NCBI GenBank assembly: GCA_964413265.1
Contig: CAYPRX010000073.1
Coordinates: 107,379-171,378 of the forward strand
DNA length: 64,000 nt
From: CAVYGN01 sp964413265
GTDB taxonomy: Bacteria; Spirochaetota; Brevinematia; Brevinematales; JAOACQ01
Reading direction: 5' to 3'
The position numbers and the translations under genes were made by a program. How positions within the stretch are numbered: the first letter of the stretch is position 1; every line of letters begins with the position of its first letter. The notes under the pieces are model-generated. The model ran no database searches. It saw nothing but the letters and a program-made list of their open reading frames with translations, and was not told where the DNA came from. Positions 52,116 to 61,451 of the stretch are shown here, piece after piece.

Positions 52116-53125
52116 AGAGGAGGGCTTACCGGAGTGTTTTTATCATTTCAATCCTCCTTTTCGTATTAGCTGCAGTTGTCCTGTTATCACTTTGCATAGG
52201 GTCTTCCGGCCTGACATTATCGCAGAGCATAAATGCGATGTTTTCAAGCAAGGATTCCATCGAAAGGAGCATCGTGATGGATATCCGGCTGCCGCGGATA
52301 CTGCTTGGATTTGCCGTTGGCGGAGCTTTAAGCCTTGCAGGTGTCATACTTCAGGGTCTTTTCCGTAACCCATTGGTTGAACCATATACTATCGGAATTT
52401 CCGGCGGGGCTGCTCTTGGAGTGGCTTTCTGTATTACCTTCAGACTCCAGGCAATACAATATCTGGGATCTTTCATTTTGCCCTTATCAGGATTTCTCGG
52501 ATCACTGCTTGTTATTATTCTTTTATACATTACAGCAGTCCGCAGCAATTCCCTTAATATCCAGAAGGTTCTGCTTGTCGGCGTTATGTTCAGCTTCATA
52601 TCCTCATCGCTGATGCTTCTCATTATGTCCCTGTCAAAAACGGAAAGCCTTGAGCGTATTATATTCTGGATGATGGGTTCACTGGACCAGAATAACTGGG
52701 GACTTATTAGGGCAGCGATCATACTATCAGTCTTCTCTCTGATAGCAGGATATTTTTTTTCAATTGATCTTAACGCCCTTTCACTCGGTGAGGAACAGGC
52801 TGTACACCTGGGCATTGATATTGAGAGGAGTAAACGCTATCTTTTTATAATTTCATCGATTATTACAGGTTTTTGTGTTTCCGTTGCCGGTGTAATAGGA
52901 TTTGTCGGACTGATGCTGCCGCATTTTATGAGGCTTGTTGCAGGGAGAGATAACAGGATCTTATTAATTACATCATTTTTGGGTGGAAGCTGCTTTCTTA
53001 TACTTTCAGACACCATAGCAAGAACGATAATTGCTCCGCAGGAGCTTCCAGTAGGCGTAATAACAGGTTTATTCGGCGGCATATTGTTTATTTATCTGCT
53101 TTCAATCAGAAAGGCAGGAATATGA
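52112..53125 (+). CDS. btuC: FecCD-family permease of the B12 ABC transporter (BtuC-like)
   Basis: A 337-residue permease with about ten helices. Typical FecCD motifs: DIRLPRILLGFAVGGALSLAG, LQGLFRNPLVEPYTIGISGG, GLMLPHFMRLVAGRDNR and GVITGLFGGILFIYLL. It forms the membrane channel for cobalamin with the BtuD ATPase. Specificity is inferred from location, since iron-siderophore permeases share these motifs. Overlaps both neighbours by 4 bases, which indicates translational coupling of btuF, btuC and btuD. Confidence 0.9.
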   Translation: MKRRAYRSVFIISILLFVLAAVVLLSLCIGSSGLTLSQSINAMFSSKDSIERSIVMDIRLPRILLGFAVGGALSLAGVILQGLFRNPLVEPYTIGISGGAALGVAFCITFRLQAIQYLGSFILPLSGFLGSLLVIILLYITAVRSNSLNIQKVLLVGVMFSFISSSLMLLIMSLSKTESLERIIFWMMGSLDQNNWGLIRAAIILSVFSLIAGYFFSIDLNALSLGEEQAVHLGIDIERSKRYLFIISSIITGFCVSVAGVIGFVGLMLPHFMRLVAGRDNRILLITSFLGGSCFLILSDTIARTIIAPQELPVGVITGLFGGILFIYLLSIRKAGI

Positions 53126-53922
53126 GTATATTACTGGAATTAAGAAACGTATTTTCCGGCTACGGTCATCAATTCAGACTGGAAAATATCAGCCTGTCGG
53201 TTATGGAACATAGAATTACGGGCATTATCGGCCCGAACGGCTCGGGCAAAACGACTTTATTAAAGACTATAAGCAGATTTTTAAAACCTGAAAAAGGTAC
53301 GATCTCCCTGGACGGAACCAATATCTGGAGTATGAATATAAAAACATTTTCCAGGAAGGTTGCGGTAATAAACCAGTATATGGAAACTGCCTGCATTCCC
53401 GTTTTCGACTACGTGATGATGGGAAGAATACCTTATCACAAGGGATTTCAGCTTTTCAACAGCGATACGGATATTGAAAAGACTGAAATGAACATTAAAA
53501 TTGCAGGAATTGATACTATCCGGGATAAGTTTCTGGACTCTATCAGCCTGGGTGAGGTTCAGATGGCTCAATTTGCAAAAGCGCTAAACCAGGAACCTGT
53601 TCTTCTGCTGATGGATGAGCCGACTTCTCATCTTGATATTAAACATCAGGTCGGTATGCTTGATCTTGTCCGTAAATACAACTTTAAAACCGGCTTGACG
53701 ATAATAATTGTACTCCATGACCTTAACCTTGCGTCGGAGTACTGTGATGAACTGATAATTATGAAAAACGGGATAATTCGATACACTGGAATGCCCTCGG
53801 AAATAATGAATTACAGAACAATAGAAGAAATATATGAAACGGTAGTAATCGTAGAAAGGAATCCTTTATCTCAAAAGCCCTATGTTTTTTTAATCTCTGA
53901 AGAACAGATGAAGAAAAAATAA
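53122..53922 (+). CDS. btuD: ATPase of the B12 ABC transporter (BtuD-like)
   Basis: A 266-residue FecE/BtuD-type ATPase: Walker A GPNGSGKTTLL, Q-loop AVINQYMET, signature ISLGEVQMAQFAKAL (LSGGQ replaced by ISLGE), Walker B LLLMDEPTSHLD, H-loop LHDLNLASEY. The signature is slightly off consensus (S-L-G-E) but occurs in this subfamily. It powers cobalamin import with BtuC and BtuF. The C-terminus after residue 225 is the usual regulatory tail. Last gene of the unit; no clear terminator before the convergent gene. Confidence 0.9.
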   Translation: MSILLELRNVFSGYGHQFRLENISLSVMEHRITGIIGPNGSGKTTLLKTISRFLKPEKGTISLDGTNIWSMNIKTFSRKVAVINQYMETACIPVFDYVMMGRIPYHKGFQLFNSDTDIEKTEMNIKIAGIDTIRDKFLDSISLGEVQMAQFAKALNQEPVLLLMDEPTSHLDIKHQVGMLDLVRKYNFKTGLTIIIVLHDLNLASEYCDELIIMKNGIIRYTGMPSEIMNYRTIEEIYETVVIVERNPLSQKPYVFLISEEQMKKK

Positions 53923-53967
53923 TTCTGAAAGTAAAATAGATTGGAATATCTTCAGTTAAAGGCTGCT

Positions 53968-55509
53968 TCAATGCTGTAAGAAATAAGAATATGTGTTTCC
54001 CGACGATGTACCAAAGAATATAGCATTCCCGCTCACATAGGGAGCAATGATTTTTTCATTTTGAAGCTGAGATTTCGTTTCCACGCTTCCATTTACCGAA
54101 TTTATGATTATTACCACAGAGGTCCCGGAATTGTTCGCAAGTATCACTTTTCCGTCTATATATCTGGGATTTATCGCTGTATTCTTGATTTCAGGGAATT
54201 CCGCCTTCCAGATCAGAGATCCGTCAGTGAAATTTAAAGCCCTCAGTCTCCCTGTTGAGCTCAGGAATATTATTCTCTTATCATCCCCGATCAATGGATA
54301 GAGTATCCTCTCACTGTAACTTTCACTGTAATTTTTTTTCCAGATTTCAGACTTTTTATCAAGATCATACGCTATTATATCTTCATTTTCTGTCGCAAAA
54401 ATCAATTTTTTACCAAGATCTGCTATCATGGGTGCGGAATATATCGGAGATGCCGTTGAAACTTTTGCTATTATTTCACCGCTCTTTTTATAAATATAAA
54501 TTCCCTCATCAATTGAGGGAACAGCGACTATTCCGTAAGATGCAGAAGGCGATGCTCCAAATGCCTCTATTCCGGCCTTTTCCTTCCATAATACCTTTCC
54601 GGATTCATCGCAGGCTGTTATTCCGCCGCCATCAGAACCGATATATATAACACCTTCGTTTATAGCTGGCTTCGTTAAATGGAAATCCTGATTTGCCAGA
54701 TCCTCCGATTTAACTAATTTCCCATTTTCTGAAAATATTTTAAGCTGGTTTTTTGCTGTTGTGAACATTTTTCCCCTGTATACAACAGGGTCGTTGTATA
54801 TCACATCAGTGTTGTATGAGAAAAAGTCTTCCATCCCAGGCTTTGCTGACAGGTTCGACGCTTCACTAAGGAGTTCCTGAAGTCTGCCATTTTCCAAAGT
54901 GAGGGAGTTTATTTTTTTATCGCTTTCGCTTCTGAAATCTTTAAACTTTGCCGCCACATCCTTTTCTTCTTTTTTTACATTTTCATAATTACTCAATGCT
55001 TCAATATAATTATTTGAAATTGATTCCATGGCTTGAATTTGCATTGCCAGCTCGCCGTTTCTTTTATTTAATCCCGCAATAACCTCTCTCGTCTGTTCCA
55101 GGCTTATCCTTGTGCTTTGAAGTGTACTCTCGATCTCCGATTTTTGTCTTTCACTATTGCTTAATTCACTGTTAAAATCCCTTTTTTCAGATTCAACTTT
55201 TCTTAATTGTGCTTCTATCTGCATCTTCTCTTTATAATTTTTTGAAATCTCTATCTGGCTGAGTAATTTTATTCTTTCAACATCCAGATTCCTGCCTTTT
55301 TCAATAAGTATATTTTCATATTCTTCGGCAAGAGTGCTGATAATGTATTTTCCCTCATTTATTGCAACTGAGGGTTTTTTATCCTCGAGCAGCAGTACAG
55401 ATGAATAATAAACAGCATAATAAAGCGCAGTAAATATTGCCGCCATTCCGGCAATGTTTAAAACCCAGGAGAAAATCCTGTACCCGCTTTTATTCATTGA
55501 ATTTTCCAT
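53968..55509 (-). CDS. Membrane-anchored coiled-coil protein with PQQ-type beta-propeller
   Basis: A 513-residue protein. One N-terminal membrane helix (about 13-37) is followed by a long coiled coil (about 60-215, Glu/Lys/Ser-rich heptads such as RKVESEKRDFNSELSNSERQ) and then a C-terminal propeller of BamB/PQQ-like repeats (INEGVIYIGSDGGGITACDE, KLIFATENEDIIAYDLDKK, DGSLIWKAEFPE). It probably sits in the inner membrane with the propeller outside. It follows the cyclase gene by 2 bases, so a two-protein sensor unit is likely: the propeller may sense a periplasmic state for the cyclase. No family name is certain. Confidence 0.75.
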   Translation of the reverse strand: MENSMNKSGYRIFSWVLNIAGMAAIFTALYYAVYYSSVLLLEDKKPSVAINEGKYIISTLAEEYENILIEKGRNLDVERIKLLSQIEISKNYKEKMQIEAQLRKVESEKRDFNSELSNSERQKSEIESTLQSTRISLEQTREVIAGLNKRNGELAMQIQAMESISNNYIEALSNYENVKKEEKDVAAKFKDFRSESDKKINSLTLENGRLQELLSEASNLSAKPGMEDFFSYNTDVIYNDPVVYRGKMFTTAKNQLKIFSENGKLVKSEDLANQDFHLTKPAINEGVIYIGSDGGGITACDESGKVLWKEKAGIEAFGASPSASYGIVAVPSIDEGIYIYKKSGEIIAKVSTASPIYSAPMIADLGKKLIFATENEDIIAYDLDKKSEIWKKNYSESYSERILYPLIGDDKRIIFLSSTGRLRALNFTDGSLIWKAEFPEIKNTAINPRYIDGKVILANNSGTSVVIIINSVNGSVETKSQLQNEKIIAPYVSGNAIFFGTSSGNTYSYFLQH

Positions 55510-55511
55510 GC

Positions 55512-57434
55512 CTATTTTTCAAGTTCGGCTGTTCCGGTAGTGATCCATTCACTCGACGGTTCCTTAACCAGATATTTTTCTTTTTTCAGCCATTCCTGCG
55601 GAATTTTCAGGAATGCATCATATTCTTCAAATTTCAAGATCATTATTAAAAAATGTTCTATAAGGGGGAGTTTCGATCTTAAATAAAATTCGGCCATTTT
55701 TTTTGCAAGGTCTGACCATATTTTTTCAGCTTTATGTTTTAAAACAATAGTTTCTGAGCTCAATTGAAATTCATTTTCATCCTGTTTTTTCCAAAAATAA
55801 TCGCGCCATTCACGGATACTGTTGATAAAAGCGTTGAGAAACTGATAATATTTATTTAAATTATCAACATTGTAATAAGTTTCGTTTCCAAGTAATGCAT
55901 ATTCATGTTCCCTTCTCTTTAACACTGTGAACAATTCTTTAGCTTCCTTCTTACCTTTTGGCCTCACTTTATCTACAATAAATAATCTGATGAAAAATTC
56001 TTGAGAGGAATTTATTTCTGTTCTTATGTTATAAACTCCATCGGTTTGAAGTCTCAGGTTTTTATACACATTCTCTGTAATAAGAATATTCGTGTGATAC
56101 TGTTTGCAAATGTTTTCAAGTCTTGAAGCAGTATTAACTGTATCGCCAATGACACCAAGTTCATAGTTTTTATCAGAACCTGTTTTGCCATATGTTACTT
56201 TTCCATAATCAATCCCGATCCTGAAATTAAAACTTATATTCAGGTCACGACTGATAACTGGAACTCTATTTAAAAGCTCTATTGCTGAATAGAAAGCGTT
56301 AACCGAGGAGTTGGTTCTTCCATCCCTGTGATTATCCAAAAATATCAGTAAGGCTGCATCTCCGATCAATTTATTTATTTTACCCTTATTTTTGCTGATT
56401 ATCCGCTCCACTTCGGTCCAGATATGATTTATAATGCCCATAATCTCATTTTTATGACTCTCTGTTATGCCTGTAAAATTTTGAATATCGAGGTACATAA
56501 TCGTCATCATTTCATCATGAGGTTTAAGAAGACTGTTATCCTTTTTTAAAGTTGCAGTAAACAAATCCCTGTCGGCTATTCCAGAAATAATTTCTCCAAG
56601 GTCAGTAATGGAATTCTTAAGTTCAGAAAAGGAATCGTCAAGATTGGTCGTTTCAATAAAATTTTTTACGAGGATCTTGCCGTCTCCTCCTATTTGACCT
56701 TTTTCACGGATCTCTTTCCCGGCCCTGGTCATTCTGTCCCTTATATCGTAAATTTCTCTGGTTATATTAATCGTGCTGTATATTTTGAAAATAGCACCTA
56801 TCCCGAATACTAATGAAAACAATGCAAAGAAAATATCCCTTACCCTGTTCAATCGAAAGAAAAAATCTCCTTTATCATCGGCCATTACGATAATCGGATG
56901 TATCAAATCGCTGTTGTCCCTGTCGAATGATTTTCTGATGCCAGCCTCTGTATACTCGGCAATACCTATATAATTATTGCCATTAAAGCTGAATTCAATA
57001 TAACTGTTATTTGAATTTTGACTGTTCTCCTCAATCATTTTTTTGAAAGCATTATAGTCGAAATAATTATCTTTAACCTCGATATCAGGCTGTTTTCTTT
57101 CACCGATCACAAGATGATTCTCTTCTTTAGGGAATATTGCCGCGAAGATGCTATTATCATATTTGGCCCTTTTCAAAGATGAAAGTTTAATATAATCGAA
57201 AATCTCATTGCCTGACTTTACATAATCCAGTTCCTTTTTTTCCTCCAGGTAAGCTATGGAATTATTCAAGTCTATCTGAGTGCTTTTCATACTGTCATAA
57301 AACTTATCAATATTGTATGAAATAAGGATTTTATTTATCACAAATTCAAAGAGCAGATATACACATGCAAATATTGTTACGAGGACAGCGAAATCCATAA
57401 GGAAGAGAGATAATTTCAGATTTTTTTTAAACAA
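55512..57434 (-). CDS. Membrane class III adenylate/guanylate cyclase
   Basis: A 640-residue cyclase. Membrane helix 1 (about 9-33), a ~165-residue extracytoplasmic sensor region, helix 2 (about 200-219), then the cyclase domain. Metal Asp316 (MYLDIQNFTG) and Asp359 (IGDAALLIF), Lys355 for adenine, Asn434 and Arg438 (GDTVNTASRLE) are present. The residue that usually distinguishes ATP (Asp or Thr, seven before Asn434) is Gly427, so substrate is uncertain. A helical C-terminal region (~470-640) follows. Start TTG 57434 is supported by AGGGA 6 bases upstream. It could supply cyclic nucleotide for the CNBD protein at 15574-16059. Confidence 0.88.
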   Translation of the reverse strand: MFKKNLKLSLFLMDFAVLVTIFACVYLLFEFVINKILISYNIDKFYDSMKSTQIDLNNSIAYLEEKKELDYVKSGNEIFDYIKLSSLKRAKYDNSIFAAIFPKEENHLVIGERKQPDIEVKDNYFDYNAFKKMIEENSQNSNNSYIEFSFNGNNYIGIAEYTEAGIRKSFDRDNSDLIHPIIVMADDKGDFFFRLNRVRDIFFALFSLVFGIGAIFKIYSTINITREIYDIRDRMTRAGKEIREKGQIGGDGKILVKNFIETTNLDDSFSELKNSITDLGEIISGIADRDLFTATLKKDNSLLKPHDEMMTIMYLDIQNFTGITESHKNEIMGIINHIWTEVERIISKNKGKINKLIGDAALLIFLDNHRDGRTNSSVNAFYSAIELLNRVPVISRDLNISFNFRIGIDYGKVTYGKTGSDKNYELGVIGDTVNTASRLENICKQYHTNILITENVYKNLRLQTDGVYNIRTEINSSQEFFIRLFIVDKVRPKGKKEAKELFTVLKRREHEYALLGNETYYNVDNLNKYYQFLNAFINSIREWRDYFWKKQDENEFQLSSETIVLKHKAEKIWSDLAKKMAEFYLRSKLPLIEHFLIMILKFEEYDAFLKIPQEWLKKEKYLVKEPSSEWITTGTAELEK

Positions 57435-57543
57435 ATATGGTCCCTGTTTTTTTATAATCCTAAAAGTATTTTTTATTATCGGTAACAGTCATTTATATAT
57501 AAAATATTTTTTTATTTTTAGTATCTTTCATTCCTTACATTAT

Positions 57544-57572
57544 TTGATATTAACGACGATAACGGCTAGAAT
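57544..57572 (+). promoter_or_regulatory. Promoter of priA
   Basis: TTGATA (57544-57549), 17 bases, TAGAAT (57567-57572), about 50 bases before the priA start. Confidence 0.45.
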
Positions 57573-57620
57573 AAGAAAAAGATTTGGATTAAGTTCATAC
57601 GGTTTTCAGATAAAAGGAAT

Positions 57621-59609
57621 ATGACAGACTTATATGCAGAAGTTGCAGTGAACGTTCCTGTTGATGATCTTTATTACTATTCCATACCTCAGGGAATGAA
57701 TGTGAAATTGCTACAACGGGTGATTGTAGACCTGAGGGGCCGCCGTGAGACAGGTTTTGTTATACGCATATCGGATTACAACTCCATTCCGGACAAGATA
57801 AAAGGACTTAAAATAAAACCGGTTGTAAAAACGGTCGAAGATTTTCTTATAATCAACGATGACATAATTGAAACAGCACGCTGGATGAGTAATTTTTATC
57901 TTTCTCCATTTGGTGAAACACTTTTTACTTTAATCCCATCAGCTGTCAGGCAAAAAAGGTACATTCATCCCTTCAAGTATACAGGCATACTGGCAGAACT
58001 GAGCGATGATCAGAACAAAGCCCTAATTGACATAGAAGGAGGAATTGGAAAAAGCAGTACATATCTGCTTCATGGAGTTACTGGATCAGGAAAGACGGAA
58101 ATTTACAAACACCTTGTTAAAAAGATGCTCTCCATGGGCAAATCTTCGATAATATTGATCCCGGAAATATCATTAACACCACAGACTATGGAGCGGTTTT
58201 ACAGTACATTCGGGGAAGAAGTATTGATATATCACAGCAGACTTTCTCCAGGCGAAAGGTTCGGCGAATGGCTGAGGGCTCTGAAAGGCGAATCAAGGGT
58301 CGTTATAGGCCCTCGTTCTGCAGTATTTATGCCAGTTAAAAACCTGGGTCTTATAATAATAGATGAAGAACATGAAAATTCTTATAAATCCGGCAATTCT
58401 CCCCGTTATCATGCCCGCCAGGTTGCATATCATCGTTCAAAACGGGATAATGCAGTACTGGTACTAGGTTCAGCTACTCCTCAGATTGAAAGCTACTATT
58501 ATGCTAAAAAAAATGTTTTTCACCTTGTTGAGCTAAAAAAAAGGTTCGGGGAAAACATGCTTCCTGAAGTTTATATATCAGATCTCAGGAATGAAAAAAA
58601 TAAAAATATCATAACAGGCGATCTGCTGGGGAAAATCATTGAAACGATCAATAAAAAGAACCAGGTACTGATCTTTTTAAACAGGCGTGGATTTTCTACC
58701 GCTCTGATCTGCAGGGATTGCGGGCATGCTTTGTCATGTCCAAACTGCAATATCGCCATAACCTATCACAAAGAAATAGGGAAATTAGTCTGTCATCACT
58801 GCGGTTATACTCTTAAGCTTCCTGACAGCTGCCCTTTCTGCGGAAGCACTGATATCAGGGAATTGGGCAGCGGTACAGAGAGACTGGAAAACATTTTAAA
58901 AAATCACTTCCCGTTCTACCGCATTGAGAGAATGGACCTTGACACTACAAGGGGAAAAAGCAGTTATATGGATATCATACGCAGGATGAAGGATCATGAA
59001 GTTGATATTCTTATCGGTACGCAAATGGTAGCAAAAGGCCATGATATAGGTGGGATTCATTTTGTAGGAGTTATTCTTCCGGATATAATCATGAATATCC
59101 CGGATTTCCGTTCTGTCGAAAGAACATTCGTCTTGCTTACACAGGTTATAGGAAGGGCCGGACGGCGTGAAATACGCGGAGAGGCCTCTATTGAAACATA
59201 TATGCCTGACCATTATGCAATAAAGATGGCTGCTGCACAGGATTATGAAGCATTTTATAATATGGAAATCGAAAAAAGAAAGGCCTTTGGTTATCCTCCA
59301 TTTGTAAGATTGGGCAGGATTGTTCTGCGCTGCACCGATCAAGATATGCTTATAGAATTCTCAAATCAGTTAAAGAAATGGATCATGGAAAACGAAAATG
59401 ATTTCAAGGGAAAAACAATAATAATGGGGCCGGTTTCATGCCCTCTGGAAAAGTTGAAAAATAACTACAGACAACATATAATTATTAAATCGAGAGAAGC
59501 TGCTGTTATTAATAGATTTATATCATTATTAAAGGGCGGTATTAAAAATATCAGAAATTCGCGTTTCGTTCACATGGAAATTGATATAGACCCCCTCTCT
59601 CTCATATAA
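57621..59609 (+). CDS. priA: Primosomal helicase PriA
   Basis: A 662-residue replication-restart helicase. The N-terminal 3' DNA-binding domain (AEVAVNVPVDDLYYYSIPQG) precedes Walker A HGVTGSGKTEIYK, the DEEH box (IIIDEEHENSYK), LVLGSATPQIESYY, the zinc cysteines (CRDCGHALSCPNCN, CHHCGY, CPFCGS) and motif VI (LLTQVIGRAGRR). It reloads the replisome at stalled forks. AAAGGA precedes the ATG. It is followed after 29 bases by mrdA. Confidence 0.96.
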   Translation: MTDLYAEVAVNVPVDDLYYYSIPQGMNVKLLQRVIVDLRGRRETGFVIRISDYNSIPDKIKGLKIKPVVKTVEDFLIINDDIIETARWMSNFYLSPFGETLFTLIPSAVRQKRYIHPFKYTGILAELSDDQNKALIDIEGGIGKSSTYLLHGVTGSGKTEIYKHLVKKMLSMGKSSIILIPEISLTPQTMERFYSTFGEEVLIYHSRLSPGERFGEWLRALKGESRVVIGPRSAVFMPVKNLGLIIIDEEHENSYKSGNSPRYHARQVAYHRSKRDNAVLVLGSATPQIESYYYAKKNVFHLVELKKRFGENMLPEVYISDLRNEKNKNIITGDLLGKIIETINKKNQVLIFLNRRGFSTALICRDCGHALSCPNCNIAITYHKEIGKLVCHHCGYTLKLPDSCPFCGSTDIRELGSGTERLENILKNHFPFYRIERMDLDTTRGKSSYMDIIRRMKDHEVDILIGTQMVAKGHDIGGIHFVGVILPDIIMNIPDFRSVERTFVLLTQVIGRAGRREIRGEASIETYMPDHYAIKMAAAQDYEAFYNMEIEKRKAFGYPPFVRLGRIVLRCTDQDMLIEFSNQLKKWIMENENDFKGKTIIMGPVSCPLEKLKNNYRQHIIIKSREAAVINRFISLLKGGIKNIRNSRFVHMEIDIDPLSLI

Positions 59610-59638
59610 AATACCTGATTTTAAGGGGGTGACATTTA

Positions 59639-61447
59639 ATGCAGGAACTCACATATAAAACAAAGATCAGGTTTTTTACAATATTCCTAATAATATATTG
59701 TCTATCCGGGCTTTTATTCGTCAGGTTATTTTACCTTCAGATCATACACGGCAGGGAATATTACAGACAGGCTATGGAAAACAGGACTCAGATCATTAAA
59801 ATTCCAGCCTACAGGAGCATTGTTTACGACAGGACCTGCCAGAACAAGCTTGCTTTCAACAGGAGATCCTTGTCCATTATCGCGACACCAGCTTATCTGC
59901 CAGATGATTCATCCCAGAGGCTTAAGGTTCTGTCCAATATTTCCCGCCTTATCAATATGACCGTTAATGAAATTGAAACAACCCTCAATGAAGAGGCCCT
60001 TGATAAATACACCCCTGTTATTCTTAAATTCGATATAGACACCAAGATACTCATTCAATTCAAGGAACATTACGAACTTTACCCTGGCCTTGAATGTGAA
60101 AACAGGCCAAGGAGGATTTATCCGGAAAGAGAAAAGATGGCACAGCTTATCGGATATACTGGGATAATCAGCAAGGATGAGCTGAAAGTGCTGAAATCAA
60201 ATAAGGAATTCCATTTCGGCAGTGTATTGGGAAAGATGGGTATTGAAAAAAGATATGACGAGATCATCAGGGGAAAGGAGGGTGTTCTTGAGAGGGTTGT
60301 CGATGTCAACGGCAATGTCCTTGATCAAAATGTTGAAAGAGAGGCCGTCCCGGGAGATTCGATTGTACTGACAATTGATCAGGAGCTGCAGGAGCAGGCT
60401 TATAATTTAATAGGAGAAAGAACAGGAGCCGTGATAATATCAAAACCTTCCACAGGCGAAATTCTGGCTCTTGTCTCAAAGCCATCGTTTGACCCCAATA
60501 TTTTTACAGACCGTTTTTCAGAAGAGGAATTTTTTGTACTAAAAAATAATATCGATAAGCCTTTTCTCAACAGGACCATACAGGGCCAATATCCCCCAAG
60601 TTCCATTTTTAAACTTATAACAGCCTCTGCAGCATTAAAAAGCGGGGTATCGATCAATAAAACAATAAATTGCCCCGGTTTTATGTGGATAGGCAACAGA
60701 ATATATAAATGCTGGAACGTGCATCATACGCTGGACTTCATCGGAGGTTTGGCCAATTCCTGCGATGTTTATTTCTATACGACTGGCATTGCAGTGGGAA
60801 GGGACGAAATAATGTATTTTGCACAGAACTATGGAGTCAATAAAAAGACAGAAATAGACCTTCCCGGTGAAAATACCGGTTTATTGCCGGATATGGAGTG
60901 GTTTAAAAAGAAATACAACCGGCCATGGCAGAACGGTGATACAGCAAATATCTCTATCGGACAGGGAGACCTTTTGATAACTCCAATTGAGGTTAATGCG
61001 CTGACAATGGCTATAGCAAATGACGGCGTTATGATGAAGCCGCATATTCTCCAAAAAATAGTCTCGATTTCTGATAACAGGGATATAACTAATATACCTA
61101 ACGAAGTCCTGAGGACAATAGATTTATCTCCTGAACAGATAGATATTCTAAAGAAAGGTATGTACGGTGTGACAACATACGGCACAGCCAAATGGATTAA
61201 AGACGTTTCACCTATACCAATCGCTGGAAAGTCTGGTACTGGAGAAGCCGGAAAAGAGCAGCAGACCCATGCATGGTTTACTGCTTTCGCTCCTTACGGA
61301 GATACTAATAAAGACGATTTGATCGCTGTTACTGTCGTAGTTGAGCATGGCGGAGGTGGTTCAGCCGAGGCCGCCCCAATAGCCCTTGACCTTATAAAGT
61401 ATTACTTTAAAAACAAGATTTCATACAGGGTTGCATACAGACCGTAA
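59639..61447 (+). CDS. mrdA: Penicillin-binding protein 2 (elongasome transpeptidase)
   Basis: A 602-residue class B PBP. The N-terminal membrane anchor (about 10-33), the dimerisation domain, and the transpeptidase: active serine in PPSSIFKLITA (SxxK), second motif ANSCDVYFY (SxD type of PBP2), and third motif GKSGTGEAG. It cross-links peptidoglycan during rod elongation with RodA, MreB, MreC, which are not in the window. GGGGG precedes the ATG. The stop lies 4 bases before the dnaJ stop on the other strand. Confidence 0.94.
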   Translation: MQELTYKTKIRFFTIFLIIYCLSGLLFVRLFYLQIIHGREYYRQAMENRTQIIKIPAYRSIVYDRTCQNKLAFNRRSLSIIATPAYLPDDSSQRLKVLSNISRLINMTVNEIETTLNEEALDKYTPVILKFDIDTKILIQFKEHYELYPGLECENRPRRIYPEREKMAQLIGYTGIISKDELKVLKSNKEFHFGSVLGKMGIEKRYDEIIRGKEGVLERVVDVNGNVLDQNVEREAVPGDSIVLTIDQELQEQAYNLIGERTGAVIISKPSTGEILALVSKPSFDPNIFTDRFSEEEFFVLKNNIDKPFLNRTIQGQYPPSSIFKLITASAALKSGVSINKTINCPGFMWIGNRIYKCWNVHHTLDFIGGLANSCDVYFYTTGIAVGRDEIMYFAQNYGVNKKTEIDLPGENTGLLPDMEWFKKKYNRPWQNGDTANISIGQGDLLITPIEVNALTMAIANDGVMMKPHILQKIVSISDNRDITNIPNEVLRTIDLSPEQIDILKKGMYGVTTYGTAKWIKDVSPIPIAGKSGTGEAGKEQQTHAWFTAFAPYGDTNKDDLIAVTVVVEHGGGGSAEAAPIALDLIKYYFKNKISYRVAYRP

Positions 61448-61451
61448 ATAA

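Noticed and set aside
61448..61451. Bidirectional terminator between mrdA and dnaJ
   Set aside because: Only 4 bases separate the stops and no hairpin spans them.
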